Below are positions 1-6,272 of a DNA stretch of 6,993 bases, in pieces (position 1 is the stretch's first letter; each line of letters opens with the position of its first letter). Below the pieces are notes generated by a model. That model ran no database searches and was not told where the DNA came from. It saw only the letters and a list, made by a program, of their open reading frames with translations. The translations under genes and the position numbers were made by a program. The DNA is from Actinomycetes bacterium (GTDB lineage: Bacteria; Actinomycetota; Acidimicrobiia; Acidimicrobiales; RAAP-2): positions 1-6,993 of the forward strand of contig JAKBAZ010000070.1 of assembly GCA_021826255.1 (NCBI GenBank). Direction: 5' to 3'.

Positions 1-537
1 GGCGGCCAGTAGCGCCCCGGTGCTACCGGAGCAGAGGGATGGTTGGAACTCACACGTGGCGAGCACACTGACGAAGGACACGTCGTTTCCGCCGATGGTC
101 ACGGTCACGAGATCAGCCTGACGCAGGGCTCGAGCGCTCACCTGAGGAGCCTCGAGATGTTCTGGTCCCGCGAGGAGGGGCGAACGGACTGTGGTGGGCC
201 ATAGGTCCGACGTGGTGGCGCCGGAGCAGGCGAGAAAGCGGAGCGTCACCGGTCGACGAAGGCGGCGGGCGATGGCGCTCGCGACGAGTTCGGGGTAGGC
301 GTAGGGCGACCGGTGGCACCCGTCATCGTGGGGAGCCGGGTGGTTTCCGCGAGTCAACCAGCTCCCGGGAGACGACGGGGTGGCTCCGGCGTAGAGCCCC
401 TCCCCCGAGGCGTACGAGTCGCCCAGGGCGACCACGACGTACGGGGAACTCTGGGCGCGGGCGGGCAGTGACGCGACGAGGGGCAACGCCGGTAGAAGGG
501 CGCACAGAGCGACGATCCGTCGCAGACGGCGTCTCAC
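1..537 (-). CDS. Secreted SGNH/GDSL-family hydrolase, N-terminal 179 residues (runs off left edge)
   Basis: Reading the minus strand from a GTG at 535-537 gives 179 codons without a stop, continuing past base 1, so the C-terminal part is missing. Residues 1-28 form a signal peptide: an Arg-rich start (MRRRLRR), a hydrophobic core, and an A-R-A cleavage site before Gln29, so the enzyme is probably exported. The mature part shows the SGNH blocks. Block I is GDSYASGEG with the nucleophile Ser41, block II is around ACSG (Gly106), and block III is GGND with Asn151. The stretch CHRSPYAYP near residues 74-82 is typical of actinobacterial members, and Cys74, Cys104, Cys162 and Cys169 could form disulfides. 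The block V Asp/His would lie beyond the window. Family members are extracellular lipases or esterases; the substrate cannot be read here. The start overlaps the stop of the upstream VOC gene (GTGA) and has no Shine-Dalgarno of its own, so translation is probably coupled. Confidence 0.9.
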   Translation of the reverse strand, partial: MRRRLRRIVALCALLPALPLVASLPARAQSSPYVVVALGDSYASGEGLYAGATPSSPGSWLTRGNHPAPHDDGCHRSPYAYPELVASAIARRLRRPVTLRFLACSGATTSDLWPTTVRSPLLAGPEHLEAPQVSARALRQADLVTVTIGGNDVSFVSVLATCEFQPSLCSGSTGALLAA

Positions 538-1001
538 AGTCGCAGGGGTCTAGGGCGAGGGTCGGACCACAGGTGGGGGTCGTTCCACTGGACTCCCGGA
601 ACGTCAATGTAGAGTTCCACCTCGTTCCCGTCGGGATCGGAGACGTAGAGCGAGTGGGTCATCGTGTGGTCCGTGGCGCCCAGAAGCGCCACGTCGTGAC
701 GCTCCAGTCGCTCCAGCGCCTCTCGCAAATCGTCGTCGTGACTTCCAATCTTGACCCCGAAGTGGTAGAGCCCGACGCGGCGACCCGCGGGGAGGGCCGC
801 CGCGTCGGGACCCACGTCGATCAAGAGCAGTTCGTGGTGGGTGCGCTCCGCCGAGCCCCGAAAAACGGCGATAGGGAGGGGGTGCTCGAGGTGGCGCCCG
901 TCTTCGACGACGGGCCAGCCGAGTACGTCTCGGTAGAAACGGACGGACCGCTCGAGATCTCTGACGTAGAGAACGACGTGACCCAACTCTTCAACCCGCA
1001 C
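534..1001 (-). CDS. VOC-superfamily protein (glyoxalase / extradiol dioxygenase-like), 155 aa
   Basis: Two beta-alpha-beta-beta-beta half-domains of the vicinal oxygen chelate fold are visible. The first runs from VEELGHVVLYVRDLERSVRFY; the second begins near GLYHFGVKI and ends with SDPDGNEVELY. Candidate metal ligands are His8, Glu57 (after His55-His56), His80 and Glu129, a spacing close to glyoxalase I. The YHFGVKI and HSLY...DPDGN stretches also resemble catechol-2,3-dioxygenase-like members, so the reaction is open: glyoxalase, ring-cleaving dioxygenase or drug-binding protein. It is probably cytosolic, with no signal peptide. The reading frame stays open upstream to 1283, but that part is low-complexity Ser/Thr/Arg and spans a hairpin. 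I chose GTG at 999-1001 because an almost complete Shine-Dalgarno sits four bases before it. The stop overlaps the start of the SGNH hydrolase. Confidence 0.9.
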   Translation of the reverse strand: MRVEELGHVVLYVRDLERSVRFYRDVLGWPVVEDGRHLEHPLPIAVFRGSAERTHHELLLIDVGPDAAALPAGRRVGLYHFGVKIGSHDDDLREALERLERHDVALLGATDHTMTHSLYVSDPDGNEVELYIDVPGVQWNDPHLWSDPRPRPLRL

Positions 1002-1002
1002 G

Positions 1003-1013
1003 TCACCTCCTTT
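1003..1013 (-). promoter_or_regulatory. Near-perfect Shine-Dalgarno of the VOC gene
   Basis: The minus strand reads AAAGGAGGTGA, an 11-base match to the canonical anti-Shine-Dalgarno end of 16S rRNA. GGAGG ends four bases before the GTG at 1001. It fixes the start of the VOC gene at 155 aa rather than the longer open frame, and implies strong translation of the VOC-SGNH pair. Confidence 0.8.
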
Positions 1014-1074
1014 GACACCCTCGACCCTACCCAGGTCTCGCGACGTCGTGTCTCGTTCGAGCCCCGACGTGACT

Positions 1075-1120
1075 CCACCCGGACGACGTCTTCTGGGGGG
1101 AGAAGATGTCGTCCGGGTGG
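1075..1120 (-). terminator. Strong hairpin, probable transcription terminator
   Basis: The arms at 1075-1094 and 1101-1120 are 20 bases each and complementary at 19 of 20 positions, separated by a six-base loop that is all G on the plus strand. The only imperfect pair is 1088/1107: a G-U wobble in plus-strand RNA, a C-A mismatch in minus-strand RNA. The hairpin begins 20 bases after the stop of the small membrane protein gene and ends about 75 bases before the VOC start, as expected for a terminator separating the two units. There is no U-run after it, so it would be the U-tract-free type proposed for actinobacteria, or an mRNA-stabilising stem. Confidence 0.65.
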
Positions 1121-1140
1121 ACGAAGACGGCCGGGTGAGA

Positions 1141-1377
1141 CTACGAGTGCTGGGCGGCGAGAACCAGTCGAGCGTGGTCGTCCGTGGCGTCGAGTGACTC
1201 CGCGAGCTCTCGGTGGCTCGAGACGGAGAAACCCTGTCGGTCGTGGAACATCCCCACCAAGACCGGGACCACCGCGAGGGCAAATCCGAGAATCATGAGG
1301 GGGATCATCAGAATCCAGTGCATAGTTGTGTCGAAGCCGATGGTCGCTCGTTCGGCTTCATTCCTCCATGTATCCAT
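1141..1377 (-). CDS. Small single-span membrane protein of unknown function, 78 aa (or 60 aa)
   Basis: I do not recognise this protein. From ATG at 1375-1377 it has a charged N-terminus of 18 residues, one strongly hydrophobic helix at about residues 21-43 (WILMIPLMILGFALAVVPVL in its core), and a soluble tail of about 35 residues rich in His, Asp, Glu and Arg that ends in AAQHS. A second in-frame ATG at 1321-1323 (Met19) would give a 60-residue form starting just before the helix. The first ATG has a weak AGGTGG ten bases upstream, while the second has no Shine-Dalgarno, so I prefer the longer form with modest confidence. It lies between two hairpins, apparently as a one-gene unit. A small membrane regulator or accessory subunit is possible, but nothing in the sequence names a role. 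Confidence 0.6.
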   Translation of the reverse strand: MDTWRNEAERATIGFDTTMHWILMIPLMILGFALAVVPVLVGMFHDRQGFSVSSHRELAESLDATDDHARLVLAAQHS

Positions 1378-1604
1378 CCTGCAGGTCCCACCTAAAACGC
1401 GCTCAGAGACCCCGTGAGAAATGCATAAAACATCACCGCCCTTGTGAAACGTTGGACGAGAACGACGGGCGAGAGAATCTCATGAGGTCGCGTCAACTGG
1501 ACACGGTGTTGAATTCTCCAATGAATACGATAATCAGGAGAGTTGGGCCCGAATGCTGACCGTCGTTCGGCCATCTGCACTGTTGTCGAAAGATGGATGA
1601 AAAA
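1378..1604. other. Intergenic spacer with the likely promoter of the small membrane gene
   Basis: This 227-base stretch is more AT-rich than its neighbours and shows no convincing coding frame: the short frames crossing it lack Shine-Dalgarno sites and family features. On the minus strand a TTCACA (five of six to the -35 consensus) is followed 15 bases later by TATGCA, about 50 bases before the small membrane gene. The spacing is short and the -10 poor, so this is only a candidate promoter. Confidence 0.4.
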
Positions 1605-1623
1605 TATTTACACTGTGTAAATA
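1600..1623 (-). terminator. 19-bp palindrome plus T-run directly after the PPTase stop
   Basis: Bases 1605-1623 form a perfect palindrome with 9-bp arms around a single central base (plus strand TATTTACACTGTGTAAATA). On the minus strand five T follow at 1604-1600. It lies one base past the stop codon at 1625-1627. As RNA it folds into an eight-pair AU-rich stem with a three-base loop followed by U5, a plausible intrinsic terminator for the synthetase-PPTase operon, although the stem is weak. Near-perfect symmetry with a one-base centre is also what a dimeric regulator operator looks like, and both uses are possible. Confidence 0.55.
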
Positions 1624-1624
1624 G

Positions 1625-2143
1625 TCATACATCGTCGCGATCGTGAGGTTTCGGTATCGCGCGAAGGGCCGCCATGGCGGACGACGTCCCCGCCACCTCG
1701 TCGAGGAACACCACCCACCCCGTGAGCTCGTCCGGAAGACCCGCAATACGCAGCGCGCGCCACGGCCCGAGACGTCCCTCGGGCCACAGACACGGGCTGA
1801 AGTGTTGGGCGGGGACGTAACCCAAGGGGTCACCGGAGGCTTTGGCCGCGGCTTCCTTCGAACTCCAGATGTCCCAGGCACTGACGGTGGACCTGGAACC
1901 CCGGGCCGAGCAGTCCTCGGGGCTCATGATCAACGCTCGAAAGTCGGGGTCGTCGAGGGAGAATCGGTCATCGTCGACCGGGCGCACAATGTCGACACCC
2001 ACCTCTCGAGTCCACGACGCGACAACTGCGAAGGGGTCGGCGTAGCTGCGCGAGACGACGTCCTCGGTGGCGAGACTCCGTGCACGTCGCCGGAGAGAGT
2101 GGGGGTCGTTGTCGCTCAGAAGGGTGAGCGAGGGGACTGTCAC
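1625..2143 (-). CDS. 4'-phosphopantetheinyl transferase, 172 aa
   Basis: The enzyme moves the phosphopantetheine arm of CoA onto a carrier-domain serine. Two family signatures are present: GVDIV at residues 49-53, where Asp51 is the expected Mg ligand, and WSSKEAAAKASG at 93-104, where Glu97 is the second metal ligand and Lys96/Lys101 belong to the conserved helix. At 172 aa it is shorter than Sfp-type enzymes (about 220-240) and longer than AcpS (about 120). GVDIV lacks the Glu of the Sfp-type GxDxE and reads more like the AcpS GxDIV form. The GTG start at 2141-2143 overlaps the synthetase stop (GTGA) and has no visible Shine-Dalgarno, so translation is probably coupled. The obvious partner is Ser526 of the upstream synthetase carrier domain. 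It is cytosolic by sequence, with no membrane segment or signal peptide. Confidence 0.88.
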   Translation of the reverse strand: MTVPSLTLLSDNDPHSLRRRARSLATEDVVSRSYADPFAVVASWTREVGVDIVRPVDDDRFSLDDPDFRALIMSPEDCSARGSRSTVSAWDIWSSKEAAAKASGDPLGYVPAQHFSPCLWPEGRLGPWRALRIAGLPDELTGWVVFLDEVAGTSSAMAALRAIPKPHDRDDV

Positions 2144-5100
2144 GCCAGTTGGGGTGCGTGGGCCGCCGCCACGGGAATGCCCTGCCAGGAGGTGTGATCC
2201 GGTAGGTTCTCGTGCCGCGGAACGAGGGACCCGGCGTGTACCACCGTGCCCTCGCCGACGTGGGCGTCGGGAAGCACGAAGGTCCGACTCCCGACGATGG
2301 CGTGGTCACCGATGGTGATGGGACCAAGACTCAGCACCCGGTCGTGGAAGAGGTGGGTTTGCAGGTCGGAGAATCGAGACACCACCGCGCCGTCACCGAT
2401 GTCGACGAGGTCGGGTTCATCGAGGTAGCGCGTCTCAAGCCACACGCCTCGACCAATCCTCGCTCCGAGGGCCCGGTAAAAGCTGGCGAACAGCGGAGTA
2501 GCGAGAAGAGTCGGTTCGATCCAGGGTAATGCCAAGCTTTCGATGAAACACCAGGCCAGTTCGTTTCGCCACACGAAGGGTGTCCACAAGCTGTGCGATC
2601 CGGGCGAGACGCGTCCGACGAGTACCCACTTGGCGGCGATCGCGATGGCTCCCGCCACGAGTGCCGCGAGGTACAGCACCATGGCGACGACGGGTACGGC
2701 GAGGAGCCCGAGGATGTCGCTCACTCGCAACGTGACGAGGAAGGTGAACTCGGCGAGGACGATGCTGAGAATGAGTGGAACGACTCGTAGGGACTCCACG
2801 AAGGCCCGCTGACGACGGACGCGAGCACTCGGGCGAAACGTGGTGCGGTCGTCCACGCTGACGCTGGGACGGGCGAACTCACGAGGTGGCACGCCGAAGT
2901 AGGAGGCTCCGGAGTCGGCGACGGCGGGTGCGAGTGTCGATACTCCGATGAGGGAGTGGGACTCGAGAGTAGAGCCTCCACGAACGAGCGCGGAGTTTCC
3001 GATGAAGGTGCGGGGCGCGGTCGTCACCCGCCCTAGACGAACGTGGCCCCCCAGCACCTCGCGCGGCGCGAGGAGGGCGTCGTCGGCGAGGAAGGACTCG
3101 TGACCCACGTCGACCAGGTGGAGTTGCCCGTGGACGGTCGCGACTTCGGAACCGGGACCAACCTTCATACCGAGAGCGCGCACCCACCACGACGCGGCCA
3201 TGGTGCCGTAGACGGGAAAGACCAGGGTGCGGGCTCGGTTGGACATCACCTCGACGATCCAGGAGGCCAGTCCGACCCGAGAGTTCGTCGGGTGGACACC
3301 CTCGTGGGTGAGACGACCCGCCACACGAGTGATGAGGATGGTCGTCGCGGCGTAGATCACCAGAGACAGCAACGTCAGAGCCGGTGCCCACTGGAGGCCC
3401 CAGGTCATCAGGTGTCCGAAGTGTTTCTCCTTCACCGGGCCGGTCGTCGCGAAGACGACGAGGTCAGCGAGAGTGGCGAGAACCAACGGGAGAGACGGGA
3501 TGAAGGCCGCACTCATGTAGAGCAGTCGCCAGGTGAGTGAGTGAGGATTCACCGTGGTCGCGGGAGAGTCACCCACGTCGCGGGCGGGAGCTCCGGCGAC
3601 TCGTCGGCCACTCGCCACGTCGTCGACGACGGTGGAGAAGGGCTCCACCGTCGACGAGTCACCGATGAAGACGCCCTCGCTCAGGACGCTCCGCGAGGCG
3701 ACGCGTGAGGAGTGACCGATGCGAATCCAGTCCACGACGATGTCGTCACCGTCGACGGACCACCCGGTGAGGTCGACCTCGGGCTCGACCACGCTGTTCG
3801 CTCCCATGAGAAGGAGTCCGGTGGCCGGCGGCGGCGAGAGGAGAGTCACGCCCGGACCGATTTGACAGCCGAGAAAGATGGCGTAGAGGTTCATCCACGA
3901 GGAACCAGCCGCGTTCGCCACCCCGAGGATGGCCTCAATCCGCTCGGCGCTCCAGAGTCGAAGGTGGGTCCACCCACCGCTACGAAAACGCCCGGGGCGT
4001 AGTCGAATGGTCATGAGCCGAACGAGCACTGCGGCGACGAAGAGGCGACCGGGGAGGGTAACGAACAGGGCCGCCACGAAGAGGGCCTGACTCATCTCCC
4101 AGTGGGATCCGAGGCCGTGTTTGGTGACGAATTGATTCAGAAAGATGACCCCGCCCACCCACCAGAGGGCCGCCACGTTCTGGGCGGCGAAGGAGAACAG
4201 CATGTGGCGAAGGCCCCGGCGCGGGGTGTGTCGTTCGGTGTGGGTACTCGTGGAATCCACCTTGGAGAGGAGGTGAGCGGCGAAGTCGCGGAGCACCGGC
4301 GTGTGGTAAAGGTCGGCGACCGCAACGGAGGGAAAATTCTCCCGGAGTCGAACGACGACGCGGGCGGCCCGCGTGGAGTCACCGCCCACCTCGAAGAAGT
4401 TGCTGTCTGACGTCAGGCCAATCGGCCCGAGCACCTCACGCCACACCGTCGCGATGGTCCGCTGCTGAACATCGTCAAACTCACCAAGCTCCTCGGGCTC
4501 GAGGGGCCAGGGTAGAGCACTTCGCAGTACCTTTCCCGCCGTCGAGAGGGGGAGTTCGTCGAGTCGACCCAGTCGAGCGACCACTCCGGCGGGTAGTCCG
4601 CGTCGAAGCCCTGAACGGATATCGGCGTTCGAGGTTCCCGCCTCGGCGACGACGTAACAGACGAGCACGGAGGAGTCGTCATCGTCCTTTCGGACCACCG
4701 CAGCGGCGTGACGCACTCCCGGAATTTGACGGGCGACGCGTTCGACCTCGGCGAGCTCGATTCGACGTCCGGCAATCTTCACCTGGTCGTCGCGGCGTCC
4801 TACGTAGTGGATCTCTCCTTCAATCAGACGAACGATGTCCCCCGTGAAGTACGCGCGACTCCACCCCAGTGCGGGCAAGGGGCGAAAGGGGGAGGGCTCG
4901 GGTTCAGTGAGATAGTGACCGAGTCCGGTTCCGGCGATGACGAGTTCGCCCTCCCCGTCATTACTCACAATCTCGCCCGAGGCAGTGACCACGGCGAGTC
5001 TCAACCCGGCAATGGGCCGACCCAAGGTGATGGCCTGACCGGGACTGAGTTTCTCGCCGCACACAATCACGGTGGCCTCCGTCGGGCCGTAGGTGTTCCA

Positions 5101-5952
5101 CACCTCTCGACTCGAACGGGCCAGTCGATCGACTAACTCAGCGGGACACGCTTCACCCCCGAGAATGATGAGTCGTAACGAGTCCGGGAGTTCATCGGTG
5201 AGACTCATGAGGAGGCTCGGCACGGTGGAAAGAACCGTCAGACCGCGTCGGGCGATGACGGAGGCGACGTCGGGACCGGACCTCATATCCGCCTTGTTCA
5301 AGGGAACGAGACAAGCACCGGATCTCCACGCCAACCACATTTCTTCAACGGAGGCGTCGAAGGCTACGGAGAGTCCCGCCCCCACGCGGTCCCCGGGCCC
5401 GAGGGGGCGGGAGGCACCGTAGAGATCAAACTCGGCGTCGACCAGGTTGGCCGCGGCCCGGTGGCGAATGGACACGCCCTTCGGGCGTCCGGTCGAACCC
5501 GAGGTAAAGATGACCCACGCCTCGTCGTCCGGCTGCGGGGACTGGGGCTGGGAGGACCCGGGTCGCCGAGGTTGTACGCCGTCGTCGTCGAGAACGATGG
5601 CGACGTCGGCCGCCGCGAATACGTACTGCGCCCGGTCATCGCCGTCCTCGGCATCGACGGGGACGTAAGCGGCTCCCGAGAGCAACGTGGCGGCAATCGC
5701 TACGTACAAGTCGACGGTGCCCGAGCGACGACGAATTCCGACTCGTTCTCCCGGACCCACGCCGTAGGTTGCGAAGGAGGTGAAGAGTTCGTGAATGCGA
5801 GTTTCTAACTCACCGTACGTCAGCCGAGTGACTCCGTCGTCGATGGCCAATTCCCCGGAGAACTGCTGGAAGGTCTCGCGAAAAATGTCGGCCAGCGTGC
5901 GCGCCGGCGCGGCGGGTCCGCCATCGAAGTACGGGGGGGTGGCGATGCGCAT
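2140..5952 (-). CDS. Pls/PosA-family membrane NRPS-like poly(amino acid) synthetase, 1270 aa
   Basis: Domains in order are as follows. The adenylation domain spans about 20-485, with LTYGEL (44), FTSGSTGRPKGV (149-160), FDAS (198-201), NTYGPTEAT (286-294), YFTGD (368-372), GRRDDQVKIAGRRIEL (385-400) and the catalytic Lys474 in STAGK. The carrier domain spans about 490-565, with GGDS and phosphopantetheine Ser526. Then come membrane pair 583-606 and 620-645, soluble domain C1 (about 690-795), membrane pair 808-835 and 850-877, C2 (about 925-1028), membrane pair 1053-1075 and 1080-1112, and C3 (about 1160-1265). C1-C3 carry hexapeptide-like I-G-x-x-A/S repeats; C3 has the family stretch LQTHLFHDRV (1198-1206 region). 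This is the layout and near the length of epsilon-poly-L-lysine synthetase (about 1319 aa), which forms isopeptide polymers at the membrane. No HHxxxDG condensation motif and no thioesterase are present. The start ATG follows GAGG at four bases. The product is inferred to be a cationic homopolymer; its exact monomer is unknown. Confidence 0.93.
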   Translation of the reverse strand: MRIATPPYFDGGPAAPARTLADIFRETFQQFSGELAIDDGVTRLTYGELETRIHELFTSFATYGVGPGERVGIRRRSGTVDLYVAIAATLLSGAAYVPVDAEDGDDRAQYVFAAADVAIVLDDDGVQPRRPGSSQPQSPQPDDEAWVIFTSGSTGRPKGVSIRHRAAANLVDAEFDLYGASRPLGPGDRVGAGLSVAFDASVEEMWLAWRSGACLVPLNKADMRSGPDVASVIARRGLTVLSTVPSLLMSLTDELPDSLRLIILGGEACPAELVDRLARSSREVWNTYGPTEATVIVCGEKLSPGQAITLGRPIAGLRLAVVTASGEIVSNDGEGELVIAGTGLGHYLTEPEPSPFRPLPALGWSRAYFTGDIVRLIEGEIHYVGRRDDQVKIAGRRIELAEVERVARQIPGVRHAAAVVRKDDDDSSVLVCYVVAEAGTSNADIRSGLRRGLPAGVVARLGRLDELPLSTAGKVLRSALPWPLEPEELGEFDDVQQRTIATVWREVLGPIGLTSDSNFFEVGGDSTRAARVVVRLRENFPSVAVADLYHTPVLRDFAAHLLSKVDSTSTHTERHTPRRGLRHMLFSFAAQNVAALWWVGGVIFLNQFVTKHGLGSHWEMSQALFVAALFVTLPGRLFVAAVLVRLMTIRLRPGRFRSGGWTHLRLWSAERIEAILGVANAAGSSWMNLYAIFLGCQIGPGVTLLSPPPATGLLLMGANSVVEPEVDLTGWSVDGDDIVVDWIRIGHSSRVASRSVLSEGVFIGDSSTVEPFSTVVDDVASGRRVAGAPARDVGDSPATTVNPHSLTWRLLYMSAAFIPSLPLVLATLADLVVFATTGPVKEKHFGHLMTWGLQWAPALTLLSLVIYAATTILITRVAGRLTHEGVHPTNSRVGLASWIVEVMSNRARTLVFPVYGTMAASWWVRALGMKVGPGSEVATVHGQLHLVDVGHESFLADDALLAPREVLGGHVRLGRVTTAPRTFIGNSALVRGGSTLESHSLIGVSTLAPAVADSGASYFGVPPREFARPSVSVDDRTTFRPSARVRRQRAFVESLRVVPLILSIVLAEFTFLVTLRVSDILGLLAVPVVAMVLYLAALVAGAIAIAAKWVLVGRVSPGSHSLWTPFVWRNELAWCFIESLALPWIEPTLLATPLFASFYRALGARIGRGVWLETRYLDEPDLVDIGDGAVVSRFSDLQTHLFHDRVLSLGPITIGDHAIVGSRTFVLPDAHVGEGTVVHAGSLVPRHENLPDHTSWQGIPVAAAHAPQLA

Positions 5953-5956
5953 GAAT

Positions 5957-5960
5957 CCTC
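5957..5960 (-). promoter_or_regulatory. Shine-Dalgarno of the synthetase gene
   Basis: The minus strand reads GAGG followed by ATTC and the ATG at 5950-5952. The four-base spacing matches that of the VOC gene at 1001. It supports the chosen start, which also leaves a normal roughly 20-residue lead-in to the adenylation domain. Confidence 0.5.
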
Positions 5961-6068
5961 GGTCTGTGTCGTGCGGTAGGGAGTTGGCGCATCCACGTGA
6001 CTTCCGTGGTGCACCAGCCTCACTTCGATGTCCCGCAACGTGACAGCATTACGTGTTTGTTTCGGCCC

Positions 6069-6082
6069 GTACTAAGAAGTAC
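6069..6082. promoter_or_regulatory. Short inverted repeat upstream of the synthetase
   Basis: GTACT and AGTAC flank AAGA, about 117 bases before the synthetase ATG. A five-base dyad of this kind could be half of a regulator site or part of a leader hairpin. It is short enough to occur by chance in a 320-base gap. Confidence 0.2.
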
Positions 6083-6272
6083 CTAAACCGGCGATGAGAA
6101 GTGCGGTGGCGAGAGAAACGCCTGTCGCTATTCATCGAACGAGGCGAAGGTGTTGCCTGAATCCCCGGCTGAGGACATCAACGACTTACGGAGAGAAGCA
6201 TTGCCTTCTCGGGCTCTTGGTAAGAGGTCCGTGAGTTATTCCACATACTTAAAGCGACGTCGTGATTCGCCC

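Larger units (their letters stand above)
5953..6272. other. Gene-free region upstream of the synthetase operon
   Basis: These 320 bases show no convincing coding frame on either strand. The region should hold the promoter for the synthetase-PPTase operon, but I see no good -35/-10 pair. Two small inverted repeats are visible: 6069-6082 (listed separately) and 6193-6210, whose arms GAGAAG and CTTCTC flank a six-base loop. The second lies about 65 bases past the end of the 6273-6638 gene and could be a weak terminator, though no T-run follows it. Confidence 0.5.

Noticed and set aside
323..607. 94-codon minus-strand frame near the left edge
   Set aside because: Overlaps the signal-peptide and catalytic block I region of the SGNH hydrolase in another frame and has no protein-like features.
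1002..1283. N-terminal extension of the VOC protein to 249 aa
   Set aside because: The extra 94 residues are low-complexity Ser/Thr/Arg, span the 1075-1120 hairpin and overlap the small membrane gene; the Shine-Dalgarno at 1003-1013 points to GTG at 1001.
468..1298. Long plus-strand open frame (276 codons) antisense to the VOC gene
   Set aside because: It is Arg/Val/Gly-rich with no family feature and lies opposite a clear VOC protein with a strong Shine-Dalgarno; it is a GC-rich shadow.
2879..3391. 170-codon minus-strand frame inside the synthetase
   Set aside because: Arg/His/Pro-rich out-of-frame shadow of the C2 domain and membrane region.
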